64,000 nt of DNA, taken from Mycolicibacterium helvum (lineage in GTDB: Bacteria; Actinomycetota; Actinomycetes; Mycobacteriales; Mycobacteriaceae). The notes under the pieces are model-generated. The model saw nothing but the letters and a program-made list of their open reading frames with translations. It had not been told where the DNA came from and searched no databases. A program made the translations under genes and the position numbers. The first letter of the stretch is position 1. Each line of letters opens with the position of its first letter. This document shows positions 1 to 9,433 of the stretch, one piece after another. Location of the stretch: positions 3,906,001 to 3,970,000 of the forward strand of contig NZ_AP022596.1 of the NCBI RefSeq assembly GCF_010731895.1, in the 5' to 3' direction.

Positions 1-1
1 T

Positions 2-706
2 GCGCGGATCGTCGTCGTGTTCGAAGGGCGGGACGCGGCTGGCAAGGGCGGCACCATCAAACGTGTCACCGAATATCTGAGCCCGCGCGTGGCCCGCATC
101 GCCGCGTTGCCCGCGCCCACCGAACGTGAGCGCGGCCAGTGGTACTTCCAGCGCTATATCGAGCACCTGCCGGCTCGCGGTGAGATCGTCCTGTTCGACC
201 GGTCCTGGTACAACCGCGCCGGTGTCGAGCGGGTGATGGGGTTCTGCACGCCCAAGGAGCACACCCTGTTTCTGCGGCAGTGCCCGATCTTCGAGCAGAT
301 GCTGATCGACGACGGGATCATCGTGCGCAAGTACTGGTTCTCGGTCTCCGACGACGAGCAGTTGCGCCGGTTCAAATCTCGTCGCAACGATCCGCTGCGG
401 CGCTGGAAGCTGAGCCCGATGGACCTGGAGTCGGTGTACCGCTGGGAGGACTACTCCCGGGCCAAAGACGAGATGATGGTGCACACCGACCTCCCGACCA
501 GCCCCTGGATTGTCGTGGAGTCCGACGACAAGAAGCATGCCCGGCTCAACATGATGGCCCACCTGCTGGCCAGCATCAATTACGAAGAAGTTCCGCACCC
601 GCCGGTCGAACTGCCCAAGCGACCGCTGATAGGCAACTATCAGCGCCCATCGCGGGAGGTGTCGACCTATGTCGATGACCACGTCTCCACGTTGCTCGGA
701 GACTGA
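2..706 (+). CDS. ppk2: Polyphosphate kinase 2 (PPK2), 5' end cut by the window edge
   Basis: PPK2 enzymes transfer phosphate between polyphosphate and nucleoside di- or triphosphates. The visible part starts at a P-loop-like GRDAAGKGG, followed by FDRSWYNRAGVERVMGF and a C-terminal region typical of PPK2; about 235 residues are seen. The first codons lie left of the window, since the frame is open from base 2 (ARIVVVFEGRD), so no start is called. The stop overlaps the start of the next gene (TGATG), suggesting an operon. By synteny this is the Rv3232c counterpart. Family assignment is firm; nucleotide preference cannot be read from the sequence. Confidence 0.93.
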   Translation, partial: ARIVVVFEGRDAAGKGGTIKRVTEYLSPRVARIAALPAPTERERGQWYFQRYIEHLPARGEIVLFDRSWYNRAGVERVMGFCTPKEHTLFLRQCPIFEQMLIDDGIIVRKYWFSVSDDEQLRRFKSRRNDPLRRWKLSPMDLESVYRWEDYSRAKDEMMVHTDLPTSPWIVVESDDKKHARLNMMAHLLASINYEEVPHPPVELPKRPLIGNYQRPSREVSTYVDDHVSTLLGD

Positions 707-1209
707 TGCGGGTCTATATCCCGGCCACCTTGGCCATGCTGCAGCAGCTGGTTGCCGACGGATCGCTCCAGCCGCTGAGCGGGACGGCGTTCGCCGTCAC
801 GCCGACCCTGCGGGAGTCCTACGCCGAGGGCGACGACGAGGAGCTGGCCGAGGTCGCGATTGGCGAGGCGGCGCTGGCGTCGCTGCGGCTGCTGGCTGCT
901 GAGGCGGACCACGCCGATGGCGGGTTGCCGCTGCGCCGGGCGGTCGTCATCGCGGACGCGGATGCCACGGTGCGACCGGATCTGGACGACGCGGTGGTGC
1001 GGGTGAGCGGCCGGGTGAACCTGGATCAGGTGGTCGCTGCCTACGTGGACAACGCCGACGCCGAACCCGCCGTGAAGGCCGCGATCGCCGTTGTCGACGA
1101 CGCCGATCTGGGCGACGACGACGCCGAGTTCATCGTGGGCGACGCCCAGGACCACGCCCTGGCCTGGTACGCCACCCAGGAGCTGCCGTTTCTGCTCGAT
1201 TTGCTCTGA
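706..1209 (+). CDS. Conserved actinobacterial hypothetical protein (DUF6912-like)
   Basis: A 167-residue acidic soluble protein starting MRVYIPATLAMLQQLV, with no signal peptide or membrane segment. Its ATG overlaps the ppk2 stop, so translation is probably coupled. It corresponds by position and N-terminus to the actinobacterial family of Rv3231c, whose function I do not know. The middle is rich in Asp, Glu and Ala. It is followed directly by the palindromic operator region of the next gene. Confidence 0.85.
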   Translation: MRVYIPATLAMLQQLVADGSLQPLSGTAFAVTPTLRESYAEGDDEELAEVAIGEAALASLRLLAAEADHADGGLPLRRAVVIADADATVRPDLDDAVVRVSGRVNLDQVVAAYVDNADAEPAVKAAIAVVDDADLGDDDAEFIVGDAQDHALAWYATQELPFLLDLL

Positions 1210-1218
1210 ACGCCTAGA

Positions 1219-1245
1219 TACGGGACCGTAAGTTACGGTACCGTA
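1219..1245. promoter_or_regulatory. Tandem palindromic operator upstream of the reductase gene
   Basis: Two 12-bp palindromes lie 3 bp apart: TACGGGACCGTA (one mismatch) and TACGGTACCGTA (perfect). They end 26 bp before the ATG at 1272. The same arrangement recurs before the desaturase gene at 2440-2466. That is what a shared dimeric repressor, for example of the TetR type, would need. The regulator itself is not identified. Confidence 0.7.
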
Positions 1246-1271
1246 GGTTAACGGCCAGTAGGAGATGCGCG

Positions 1272-2420
1272 ATGGTTAAAAACCAGGTCAAGATCAGTGC
1301 GAACGTGGTCGACACGGTTCGCCCCACGGTGGCCGGCGAGGGTCGCAACCCCGCGATCGACGCGGTCCGAGCCCTGATTGGACGGATCACCACACCGCTG
1401 CTGCCCGACGATTACCTCCAGCTGGCCAACCCGTTGTGGTCGGCACGCGAGATGCGCGGCCGGGTGCTCGAGGTCCGCCGGGAAACCGAGGACTCGGCGA
1501 CGCTGGTGATCAAACCCGGCTGGGGGTTCACCTTCGACTATCAGCCCGGCCAGTACATCGGCATCGGCCTGCTGGTCGACGGCCGCTGGCGGTGGCGGTC
1601 GTACTCGCTGACGTCGAGCCCGCACTCAGACGGGTCGGGTCGCTCCAGGACCATCACGATCACCGTCAAGGCCATGCCCGAGGGCTTTCTGTCCACCCAC
1701 CTGGTCGGTGGAGTGAAGCCCGGCACGATCGTCCGGTTGGCCGCCCCGCAGGGCAACTTCGTGCTACCCGATCCTGCGCCGGCCTCGGTGCTGTTCTTGA
1801 CCGCCGGCTCCGGCATCACCCCGGTGATGTCGATGTTGCGGACCCTGACGCGTCGTAACCAGATTGGCGATGTCGTTCACATCCATTCGGCCCCAACCGA
1901 ATCGGACGTCATGTTCGCCGGCGAGCTGGCTCAGCTGGCTCGAGACCACGACAGCTACCGGCTGACCGTGCGCACCACTCGCACCCAGGGGCGCCTGGAT
2001 CTGCGTCAGCTCGACGACGTGGTCGCAGACTGGCGTACGCGCCAGACTTGGGCCTGCGGCCCGGAAGGGATGCTCACCGAGGCTGAGAAGGTGTGGCAGG
2101 CGGCCGGGATCGGCGAGCAGCTGCACCTGGAGCGGTTCGCGGCGTCTCGGGCGGCCGCGCACGGGCAGGGCGGCACCGTGACATTCGGCCGCAGTGGCAA
2201 GACCGTGACGGTGGACGCTGCGACGTCGTTGATGGAGGCCGGCGAGACGGCCGGGCTGCAGATGCCCTTCGGCTGCCGGATGGGTATCTGCCAGTCCTGT
2301 GTGGTGCCCCTGGTCGATGGCCACGTCCGCGACCTGCGCACGGGCGCCGAACACGAACCGGGTACTCGGATCCAAACCTGTATTTCGGCTGCATCGGGCG
2401 ACTGTGTGATCGATGTCTGA
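1272..2420 (+). CDS. Ferredoxin-NAD(P) reductase-type electron donor for acyl desaturase
   Basis: A 382-residue flavin reductase with a C-terminal plant-type [2Fe-2S] domain. The N-terminal two thirds show the FAD-binding pattern ([13 protein letters not shown]) and a NAD(P) domain ([15 protein letters not shown], then WACGPEGML). The C-terminus has the ferredoxin cysteines ([11 protein letters not shown] ... QTC). It is the Rv3230c counterpart, which is known to supply electrons to the DesA3 stearoyl-CoA desaturase, encoded here 70 bp downstream. AGGAG precedes the ATG at 1272 by 8 bp. The shared operator suggests coregulation with the desaturase from separate promoters. Confidence 0.93.
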   Translation: MVKNQVKISANVVDTVRPTVAGEGRNPAIDAVRALIGRITTPLLPDDYLQLANPLWSAREMRGRVLEVRRETEDSATLVIKPGWGFTFDYQPGQYIGIGLLVDGRWRWRSYSLTSSPHSDGSGRSRTITITVKAMPEGFLSTHLVGGVKPGTIVRLAAPQGNFVLPDPAPASVLFLTAGSGITPVMSMLRTLTRRNQIGDVVHIHSAPTESDVMFAGELAQLARDHDSYRLTVRTTRTQGRLDLRQLDDVVADWRTRQTWACGPEGMLTEAEKVWQAAGIGEQLHLERFAASRAAAHGQGGTVTFGRSGKTVTVDAATSLMEAGETAGLQMPFGCRMGICQSCVVPLVDGHVRDLRTGAEHEPGTRIQTCISAASGDCVIDV

Positions 2421-2439
2421 GGTTTACTGGCTAGTAACC

Positions 2440-2466
2440 TACGGGTACGTAGGTTACGGTACCGTA
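2440..2466. promoter_or_regulatory. Tandem palindromic operator upstream of the desaturase gene
   Basis: TACGGGTACGTA and the perfect palindrome TACGGTACCGTA are separated by 3 bp, mirroring 1219-1245. The left palindrome also sits in a longer inverted repeat with arms TAACCTACG and CGTAGGTTA around GGTA. The right palindrome ends 24 bp before the desaturase ATG, against 26 bp in the upstream copy. Confidence 0.7.
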
Positions 2467-2490
2467 GGCATAAGAAGGGAGGCGTGACTG

Positions 2491-3753
2491 ATGGCTATTA
2501 CCGATATTGATGCGTTTTCGCATCTGACCGAGGCTGATATCGACAGCTTGGCGGTTGAGCTCGACTCGATCCGCCAGGACATCGAGGATTCCCTGGGCGC
2601 GCGGGATGCGCGCTATATCCGGCGCACCATCGCCGCTCAGCGCGGACTGGAGATTGCCGGCCGCCTGATGCTGACTGCCGGCACCAAGCGATCCGCCTGG
2701 TGGGTAGGCACCGTGACCCTGGGCGTGGCCAAGATCATCGAGAACATGGAGATCGGCCACAACGTCATGCATGGCCAGTGGGATTGGATGAACGATCCCG
2801 AGATTCACTCCTCGTCGTGGGAGTGGGACATGAGCGGCGTGTCCAAGCACTGGCGGTTCACCCACAATTTCATGCACCACAAGTACACCAACATCTTGGG
2901 TATGGATGACGACGTGGGCTACGGCGTCATCCGGGTCACCCGCGATCAGCGGTGGAAGCCGTTCAACCTGTACGGCAACCTGCTCTTCAACACCCTGCTT
3001 GCCGCTGGCTTCGAGTGGGGCGTCGGCCTTCAGCATCTGGAGCTCGGCAAGATCTGGAAGGGCCGCGACGACCGTAAGGCCACCTTGATTCGGGTGCGCG
3101 AATTCGGCGTCAAGGCGGGACGGCAACTCCTCAAGGACTATGTCGCCTACCCGGCGCTGACGTCGTTGTCCCCGGGCGCCACATACCGCTCGACGGCCAC
3201 CGCCAACGCTGTGGCCAACGTGATCCGCAACGTGTGGGCCAACGCGGTGATCTTCTGCGGTCACTTCCCGGATGGCGCAGAGAAATTCACCAAGACCGAC
3301 ATGGTGGGCGAGAGCAAGGGTCAGTGGTATCTGCGCCAGATGCTGGGCAGCGCCAACATCGACGGCAGCCGGGCCATGGACTTCATGACCGGCAACCTGT
3401 CGTACCAGATCGAGCACCATCTCTATCCCGACCTGCCGAGTAATCGGCTGGCCGAGATCTCGGTGCGGGTGCGCCAGGTCTGCGACAAATACGACCTGCC
3501 CTACACCAGCGGGCCGTTCCTGGTGCAGTACGCCAAGACCTGGCGCACGATCGCGAAGTTGTCGCTGCCGGACAAGTACCTGCGCGACACCGCCGACGAT
3601 GCACCCGAAACCCGCAGTGAGCGGATGTTCGCCGAACTCGATCCGGGCTATGCCGGTGTCGATCCGAGCACCGGTCGCAAGCGTGGCCTGAAGTCGGCGA
3701 TCGCCGCGGCGCGCCAGTGGCGCCGGGACAAGCGCACGGCCAAAGCCGCCTAG
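2491..3753 (+). CDS. desA3: DesA3-like membrane acyl-CoA delta-9 desaturase
   Basis: A 420-residue integral-membrane fatty acid desaturase. All three histidine boxes for the di-iron centre are present: GHNVMH, HNFMHH and QIEHHLYP. Hydrophobic stretches between the boxes fit the membrane fold. The Rv3229c family makes oleoyl-CoA from stearoyl-CoA for membrane lipids, with electrons from the Rv3230c-type reductase encoded just upstream. GGGAGG lies 9 bp before the ATG. The gene ends in a long hairpin shared with the convergent AKR gene. Confidence 0.95.
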   Translation: MAITDIDAFSHLTEADIDSLAVELDSIRQDIEDSLGARDARYIRRTIAAQRGLEIAGRLMLTAGTKRSAWWVGTVTLGVAKIIENMEIGHNVMHGQWDWMNDPEIHSSSWEWDMSGVSKHWRFTHNFMHHKYTNILGMDDDVGYGVIRVTRDQRWKPFNLYGNLLFNTLLAAGFEWGVGLQHLELGKIWKGRDDRKATLIRVREFGVKAGRQLLKDYVAYPALTSLSPGATYRSTATANAVANVIRNVWANAVIFCGHFPDGAEKFTKTDMVGESKGQWYLRQMLGSANIDGSRAMDFMTGNLSYQIEHHLYPDLPSNRLAEISVRVRQVCDKYDLPYTSGPFLVQYAKTWRTIAKLSLPDKYLRDTADDAPETRSERMFAELDPGYAGVDPSTGRKRGLKSAIAAARQWRRDKRTAKAA

Positions 3754-3762
3754 GGTTTTCAA

Positions 3763-3819
3763 CGAAATCGACGCTGGCGTGGGAAAGTCCGAGTGACTCC
3801 CACGCCAGCGTCGATTTCG
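3763..3819. terminator. Long bidirectional hairpin between desA3 and the AKR gene
   Basis: A perfect 22-bp inverted repeat (3763-3784 against 3798-3819, arm start CGAAATCGACGCTGGCG) encloses a 13-base loop between two converging genes. The arms are far longer than a usual intrinsic terminator and no clear T tract follows on either side. A transcript block or an mRNA 3'-end stabiliser is likely. A mobile palindromic unit is possible. Confidence 0.75.
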
Positions 3820-3838
3820 GCGTTCTAGGACTGATCGT

Positions 3839-4687
3839 CTACTTCGGGATCCAGTCGAACACGTCCGGGTTGGGGCCCCTGCGTCCAGCCTCGCCCTTGT
3901 CGAGGGCGGTGATGGCGTCGATGTCGGTGTCGCTCAGCTCAAAATCGAAGATCTCGGTATTTTCCTTGATGCGCTGCGGGGTAACGGATTTCGGGAAAAC
4001 GATGTCGCCACGCTCGATGTGCCAGCGCAGCACCACCTGAGCCGGGCTCTTGCCGAGGCGCTCGGCGATCGCGCCGATCACCGGGTCGCCGAGCACCGCG
4101 CCCTGGGCGATCGGTGACCACGCCTCGGTGAGAATGCTGTGGTCGATGCCGTAGCCGCGCAGCTCGTCGTTGGCGAAGTACGGATGCACCTCGATCTGGT
4201 TGACGGCGGGCACGATCTCGGTGTCGCGTGCGAGCTGCTCGAGGTGGTGGATTCCGAAGTTGGAGACGCCGATGCTGCGGGCGCGGCCGTCTTTCTTGAA
4301 CTCCTCCAACGTCTTCCACGTCGAGACAAAGTCGCCGTCGTAAAGCGTCGGCAGCGGCCAGTGGATCAGGAATAGGTCGACGTAGTCGAAGCCCAGCGCC
4401 TCGATCGTTCCGTCGAACGCGCGCCGCGCATCGTCGGGCCTGTGGAAGCCATTGTTGAGCTTGCTGGTGATGTAGACCTCGCCGCGGTCGATGCCGGAAT
4501 CCCGGATACCGTCGCCGACACCCTTTTCGTTCTGGTACATCTCGGCGGTGTCGATATGGCGGTAGCCGATCTCCAGCGCGGTGCGCACGGCCGCCGCGGT
4601 CTCATCAGGAGCGATCTGGAAGACGCCAAACCCGAGCTGGGGGATGGAAGTGCCGTCGTTGAGTGTCAGATTTGGAATGGTGCTCAT
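3839..4687 (-). CDS. Aldo/keto reductase
   Basis: A 282-residue NADPH-dependent (beta/alpha)8 reductase. It contains the AKR signatures GYRHIDTAEMYQNE (catalytic Asp and Tyr), TSKL (Lys), IHWP (His) and the NADPH-binding segment FPKSVTPQRIKEN. The start at MSTIPNLTLNDG is chosen from family length; the frame is open further upstream but with unrelated sequence. It resembles the 2,5-diketo-gluconate/prostaglandin-F synthase branch, but the substrate is not predictable. As I recall, there is no AKR at this point of the M. tuberculosis block, so this may be a lineage-specific insertion. Confidence 0.93.
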   Translation of the reverse strand: MSTIPNLTLNDGTSIPQLGFGVFQIAPDETAAAVRTALEIGYRHIDTAEMYQNEKGVGDGIRDSGIDRGEVYITSKLNNGFHRPDDARRAFDGTIEALGFDYVDLFLIHWPLPTLYDGDFVSTWKTLEEFKKDGRARSIGVSNFGIHHLEQLARDTEIVPAVNQIEVHPYFANDELRGYGIDHSILTEAWSPIAQGAVLGDPVIGAIAERLGKSPAQVVLRWHIERGDIVFPKSVTPQRIKENTEIFDFELSDTDIDAITALDKGEAGRRGPNPDVFDWIPK

Positions 4688-4727
4688 ATCTGCGGCGTGC
4701 CCTCTCGATTGGTGGTGCAAACAATTA

Positions 4728-5717
4728 TCAATACGCTGCGCCCTCTGACAACGCGGCCAGCAACCGCCGAGCGGCGCCGACGCGCCGCGCGGGTGCACCG
4801 GTCAGCGCGTCGAGTGCGCATTCCGGGTCGGCCGGTGGTCCCATGTGGCCGCAGCCGCGGGGGCAGTCTTTGATGACGTCGGCCAGATCCGAAAACGACC
4901 GCAGCACGTCGTCGGGCTCGATGTGGGCCAGGCCGAACGACCGGATGCCCGGGGTATCGATGACCCAGCCGCCGCCGGGCAGCGGCAGTGCCACCGACTG
5001 CGTCGATGTGTGCTTGCCTTTGCCGACGCCCGATACCTCACCCGTGGCGCGGTCCGCATGCGGCACAAGGCGATTCACCAAGGTGGATTTGCCAACTCCG
5101 GAGTGGCCGAGCAGCACGGTGACCTGCCCGGTCAGTAGCCGCTGCACCTCATCGATCAGGTCGCCACGGCCGGCGGTGAGCACGGTGAGCTCCAGATCGG
5201 CGAACTGTTCGGCGAACGGCCCGGCCGGCGCGAGGTCGGTCTTCGTCAGGCACAGAATCGGCCTGATCCCGCCGGCGTAGGCCGCGATCAACGCCCGGTC
5301 GACCAGTCCGGTGCGCGGCGGCGGGTCGGCCAGGGCGATCACCATGAGCAACTGGTCGGCGTTGGCGACGACCACCCGTTCCGTGGGATCGGTGTCATCA
5401 GCGGTGCGGCGCAACACCGTTCGCCGTTCACTGCGGCGCACGATCCGGGCCAGTGTGTCGGGCCGCCCGGAGAGGTCACCGACGACGTCGACGTGATCGC
5501 CGACGACGATCGGCGTGCGGCCCAGTTCGCGGGCGCGCATCGCGGTGACGTGCCGGTCCGGATCGCCCTCGAGAACGCAGCCCCACCGGCCGCGGTCGAC
5601 GGTGACCACCATGGCTGACACCGCGTCGGCGTGCTCAGGACGGGTCTTGGTACGGGGCCGCGAGCCACGGCCCGACCTGATCTTGACGTCGGACTCGTCG
5701 TACTCGCGAGGGCTCAA
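4728..5717 (-). CDS. rsgA: Small ribosomal subunit biogenesis GTPase RsgA
   Basis: A 329-residue circularly permuted GTPase that matures the 30S subunit. An N-terminal OB-like part is followed by TKTD (G4), [10 protein letters not shown] (G1), DTPG (G3) and a C-terminal zinc-binding region with CPRGCGH. The TTG start at 5717 overlaps the aroA stop (TTGA) and gives the family N-terminus [12 protein letters not shown] start 8 codons upstream would fall inside aroA. Expected to be translated from the aroA message. Rv3228 counterpart. Confidence 0.94.
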   Translation of the reverse strand: MSPREYDESDVKIRSGRGSRPRTKTRPEHADAVSAMVVTVDRGRWGCVLEGDPDRHVTAMRARELGRTPIVVGDHVDVVGDLSGRPDTLARIVRRSERRTVLRRTADDTDPTERVVVANADQLLMVIALADPPPRTGLVDRALIAAYAGGIRPILCLTKTDLAPAGPFAEQFADLELTVLTAGRGDLIDEVQRLLTGQVTVLLGHSGVGKSTLVNRLVPHADRATGEVSGVGKGKHTSTQSVALPLPGGGWVIDTPGIRSFGLAHIEPDDVLRSFSDLADVIKDCPRGCGHMGPPADPECALDALTGAPARRVGAARRLLAALSEGAAY

Positions 5718-7000
5718 GCGCGGCCCACCATCTCGGTCCACAGCTGCGGAAAGGCCGGCAGCGTCTTGGCGGTGGTCGCGATGTCCTCGACCGTCACACC
5801 CGGTACTCGCAGGCCGACGATCGCCCCGGCCATCGCCATCCGGTGATCGGCGTAGGAATGCCAGGTGCCGGCGTGCAGCGGTACGGCGGTGATCACCAGG
5901 CCGTCATCGGTTTCGGCGCAGTTGCCGCCGAGCGCGCTGAGTTCGGTGCGCAGCGCCGCCAGCCGGTCGGTCTCGTGGCCGCGCAGATGCGCGATGCCGG
6001 ACAGTCGTGACACCGAGCCCGGGGCGGCCAGCGCGGCCAGTGCGGCCACCGCCGGGGCCAGCTCGCCCACGTCGTGCAGGTCTACGTCAAAGCCATCATA
6101 GGATTGTGGCCCGCGCAGTTCCAGGTGTGAATCTTCCTGGTGCACAGTCGATCCGAGTAACCGCAGGATGCCAACAATGGCGTCGGCGGGCTGCACACTG
6201 ATCGCCGGCCAGCCGGTGATCCGCACCTGCCCACCGGTCACCACCGCCGCTGCCAGGAACGGCACCGAATTGGACAGATCCGGCTCGACATCCCAATGCC
6301 GGGCTGCGATCGGTCCCGGCGTCACCCGCCACTGATTGGCGCCTGCGTCGTCGACGTCGACGCCGGCCTCACGCAGCATCGCCACCGTCATAGCGATATG
6401 TGGTGCCGAGGGCACCGATGTGCCGGTATGCACGACGGTCAGGCCCTTACTGAAGGCGGCACCAGAGAGCAGCAGGCCCGAGACGAACTGTGAGGAGCCC
6501 GAGGCGTCGATGTGCGCGGTGCCGCCCTCGACCGCGCCGCCACCGCGAACCAGAAACGGCAGCCCGGTGCCGTCGATGTCGACACCGAGCCCACGCAGTC
6601 CGTCGAGCAGGGGAGCGATCGGCCGGATTCGGGCCTGTTCGTCACCGTCGAACTCGACGACCGCGGTGCTCAGGGCCGCCAGCGGCGGGACGAACCGCAG
6701 CACCGTGCCGGCCAGTCCACAGTCGATGCGTGCCTGCGGGTCCGGCGCGAGCGTCCCGCCGACCACCAGTTCGGCGTCGGCGCCGGCGACCTCGATACCG
6801 AGCGCTTGTAGAGCGCCGATCATCAGGTTGGTGTCACGGCTGCGCAACGCGCCGCTGATCGTGGACTCGCCCTGCCCCTGGGCGGCGGCCAGCGCCGCGA
6901 GCACCAGGGTTCGGTTGGTCTGGGATTTCGAGCCGGGCACTATCACCGTGGCGTCGACGGCGGTCGCTGTTGATGGTGCCGTCCACAACTCGGTGCTCAC
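5714..7000 (-). CDS. aroA: 3-phosphoshikimate 1-carboxyvinyltransferase (EPSP synthase)
   Basis: A 428-residue enzyme of the shikimate pathway joining shikimate-3-phosphate and phosphoenolpyruvate. The substrate-binding PGSKSQTNR is near the N-terminus, followed by SGLAGT-like [10 protein letters not shown], and near the C-terminus [15 protein letters not shown] at 7000 gives the expected N-terminus STELWTAP. It is divergent from the SRAP gene 44 bp away, so both promoters share this gap. It overlaps rsgA by 4 bp. Confidence 0.95.
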   Translation of the reverse strand: MSTELWTAPSTATAVDATVIVPGSKSQTNRTLVLAALAAAQGQGESTISGALRSRDTNLMIGALQALGIEVAGADAELVVGGTLAPDPQARIDCGLAGTVLRFVPPLAALSTAVVEFDGDEQARIRPIAPLLDGLRGLGVDIDGTGLPFLVRGGGAVEGGTAHIDASGSSQFVSGLLLSGAAFSKGLTVVHTGTSVPSAPHIAMTVAMLREAGVDVDDAGANQWRVTPGPIAARHWDVEPDLSNSVPFLAAAVVTGGQVRITGWPAISVQPADAIVGILRLLGSTVHQEDSHLELRGPQSYDGFDVDLHDVGELAPAVAALAALAAPGSVSRLSGIAHLRGHETDRLAALRTELSALGGNCAETDDGLVITAVPLHAGTWHSYADHRMAMAGAIVGLRVPGVTVEDIATTAKTLPAFPQLWTEMVGRA

Positions 7001-7044
7001 GGCTATACATCCTGCCTTGTCGGTCCGTGCGTCACGATGGAGGT

Positions 7045-7809
7045 ATGTGCGGACGATTCGCGGTGACCACCGACCCGGCGCTGCTGGCCGAGAAGATCCA
7101 CGCCATCGACGAGGCAACCGAAGCAGCCAAGGAGGCCAGGGGAGCCAACTACAACGTCGCCCCGACGGCCACCATCGCCACGGTGGTCAGCCGCCACACC
7201 GAACCCGAAGACACCCCAACCCGGCGCGTGCGATTGATGCGCTGGGGTCTGGTGCCGCCCTGGGTGAAGGCGACCGCTGACGGCACCCCGGAGACCAAGG
7301 GCCCCCTGCTGATCAACGCGCGTGCCGAGAAAATCACCAGCTCACCGGCTTTTCGGGCGTCGGCGAAGAGCAAGCGTTGCCTGGTGCCGATGGACGGCTA
7401 CTACGAGTGGAAACCCAACCCGGACACCCCGGCCGGCAAGAAGGCCCGCAAGACGCCGTTCTACCTGCACCGGACCGATGACGAGCCGCTGTTCATGGCC
7501 GGGCTGTGGTCGGTGTGGAAAAAGGATGATGCGGCCACGCCGCTGCTGACGTGCACCATCATCACCACCGACGCCGTCGGGGAGCTGGCCGAGATCCACG
7601 ACCGGATGCCCCTGATCGTCGATGAGCGCGATTGGGACCGCTGGCTGGACCCCGACCAGCCCGCCGACACCGACCTGCTTACCGCGCCGCCGGATATCGC
7701 CGGGATCGACTTACGGGAAGTCTCGACCCTGGTCAACAGCGTTCGCAACAACGGGCCGGAGCTCATCGAGCCGGCCGGTCCGCACAACCAACCGGTTGGA
7801 CTGTTCTAG
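7045..7809 (+). CDS. SRAP (HMCES/YedK-type) abasic-site protein
   Basis: A 254-residue SRAP domain protein, which forms a thiazolidine crosslink with abasic sites in single-stranded DNA through the Cys after the initiator Met. The N-terminus MCGRF fixes the start at 7045, because Cys2 must become the first residue. Other family motifs are WGLVPPW, NARAEKI, MDGYYEW and IHDRMP. GGAGG lies only 1 bp before the ATG, too close for normal use. The message may be leaderless or use another site. Rv3226c counterpart, placed head to head with aroA. Confidence 0.94.
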   Translation: MCGRFAVTTDPALLAEKIHAIDEATEAAKEARGANYNVAPTATIATVVSRHTEPEDTPTRRVRLMRWGLVPPWVKATADGTPETKGPLLINARAEKITSSPAFRASAKSKRCLVPMDGYYEWKPNPDTPAGKKARKTPFYLHRTDDEPLFMAGLWSVWKKDDAATPLLTCTIITTDAVGELAEIHDRMPLIVDERDWDRWLDPDQPADTDLLTAPPDIAGIDLREVSTLVNSVRNNGPELIEPAGPHNQPVGLF

Positions 7810-7864
7810 CGACTCGGCTGCGGTTACGCTCACAGGCGAGATCCGTCCAGCGAGAGGAACCGCC

Positions 7865-9403
7865 ATGACCGCGGTCGAGCCGAAGGCCGATCAGGCCACC
7901 ATCACCGTGCGTAACCCCGCCGATGGCCGCGTCGCCGGAACCGTGCCGATCGACGGCCCGGAGACGGTGGCCGCCAAGGCCGCAGAACTGCGGCTGTTCC
8001 AAACCGAGTGGGAAGCGATCGGGCCGCGCGGGCGCAAGACCTGGATGTTCAAGTGGCAGGACTGGATCCTCGACCACGCCGACCACCTCACCGAGGTGTT
8101 GATGTCGGAGACCGGAAAGTCGCACAACGATGCCAGCCTTGAACCGGTGGCCCTAGCCGACTCCATCAAGTATTGGGCAGGCAATGCCGAGGTGTTCCTG
8201 GCCGATGTGCACCCCAAGCCGCACACCCTGGTCTACCGGACGAAAAAACTGACCACGGTGTACCGGCCGTATCAGCTGGTCGGGATCATCGAGCCGTGGA
8301 ACTTTCCGCTCGCGATGCTGGCCCTCGACGTGGTGCCCGCCCTGGCGGCCGGCGCGGCGGTACTGCTGAAACCGTCTGAAGTGACCCCGCTTTCGGCGGT
8401 CGAGTTCGCCCGCGGCTGGTCAGAGGTCGGTGCTCCGCCGATCCTGGGCCTAGCCACCGGTCACGGCGCCACCGGCGCAGCGGTGATCGAGAACTCCGAC
8501 TACGTCCACTTCACCGGGTCGACGGCGACCGGTCGCAAGGTCGCCGTGGCGTGCGCCCAGCAGCTCAAACCGTTCAGTCTCGAACTCGGCGGCAAGGACC
8601 CGGCGATCGTGCTGGCCGACGCCGACATCGACCGCGCGGCCAACGGCATCGCCTGGGGTGGCATGTTCAACTCCGGTCAGGTCTGCATCTCGGTGGAGCG
8701 GGTCTACGTCGAGGCACCGGTCTATGACGAGTTCGTCGGTAAGCTCACCGCGAACGTGCGCAATATCGCTCAGGGGCAAGAGGATTCGGGCTACAAGTAC
8801 GACACCGGCGCGATGGCCACCGCCGCGCAACGGGACATCGTCGACCGCCACGTTCAGGACGCCGTCGCCGCCGGGGCGCGGGTACTCACCGGCGGCAAGC
8901 CCACCGGGGTCGGCACATTCTTCCAGCCGACCGTGCTGGCCGATGTCACCCCGACCATGGCCTGCATCGCCGAGGAAACCTTCGGCCCGACGCTGCCGGT
9001 GGTCAAGGTCGCCGACGAGGAAGAAGCCATCCGGCTGGCCAACGACTCCGAATACGGGTTGTCGGCCACGGTCTGGACCGGCGACACCGAGCGCGGTGAG
9101 CGGATCGCCCGGCGGTTGGAGTGCGGCGCGGTCAACATCAACGACGCGCTGACCAACGTGTTCTGCCCGCCGCTGCCGATGGGCGGCTGGAAGGACTCCG
9201 GTATCGGCTACCGTGCCGGCGGCGCGAGCGGGCTGATCAAGTTCTGCCGCCAGCAGGCGATCACCGCGCCGCGGATCCCGACCCAGAAGTCGGAGCTGGT
9301 GTGGTACTCGTCGTCGAGGCGGCAGGGCCGGCTGGCGCTGGCAGCGATGCGGGCGTTCGCCGGTACGGGTGTGCGCCGCTTCGGGCTTCGCCCGGGCAAA
9401 TAG
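7865..9403 (+). CDS. Aldehyde dehydrogenase (succinate-semialdehyde type)
   Basis: A 512-residue NAD(P)-dependent aldehyde dehydrogenase. Seen are the EPWNFPL region, the general-base motif LELGGKDP (Glu), the nucleophile in FNSGQVCIS (Cys) and EETFGPTLPVV. The 30-residue C-terminal tail (VWYSSSRRQGRLAL...) is extra to the catalytic fold and basic. AGAGG precedes the ATG by 9 bp. It has no partner gene nearby that reveals the substrate. The succinate-semialdehyde label is only the closest family resemblance. Confidence 0.92.
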   Translation: MTAVEPKADQATITVRNPADGRVAGTVPIDGPETVAAKAAELRLFQTEWEAIGPRGRKTWMFKWQDWILDHADHLTEVLMSETGKSHNDASLEPVALADSIKYWAGNAEVFLADVHPKPHTLVYRTKKLTTVYRPYQLVGIIEPWNFPLAMLALDVVPALAAGAAVLLKPSEVTPLSAVEFARGWSEVGAPPILGLATGHGATGAAVIENSDYVHFTGSTATGRKVAVACAQQLKPFSLELGGKDPAIVLADADIDRAANGIAWGGMFNSGQVCISVERVYVEAPVYDEFVGKLTANVRNIAQGQEDSGYKYDTGAMATAAQRDIVDRHVQDAVAAGARVLTGGKPTGVGTFFQPTVLADVTPTMACIAEETFGPTLPVVKVADEEEAIRLANDSEYGLSATVWTGDTERGERIARRLECGAVNINDALTNVFCPPLPMGGWKDSGIGYRAGGASGLIKFCRQQAITAPRIPTQKSELVWYSSSRRQGRLALAAMRAFAGTGVRRFGLRPGK

Positions 9404-9433
9404 AAGCCAGCCACCGCCGCCCGGGTCTACGCC

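Noticed and set aside
2431..3762. A 443-codon minus-strand frame opposite desA3
   Set aside because: desA3 has all three histidine boxes; the opposite frame is a shadow.
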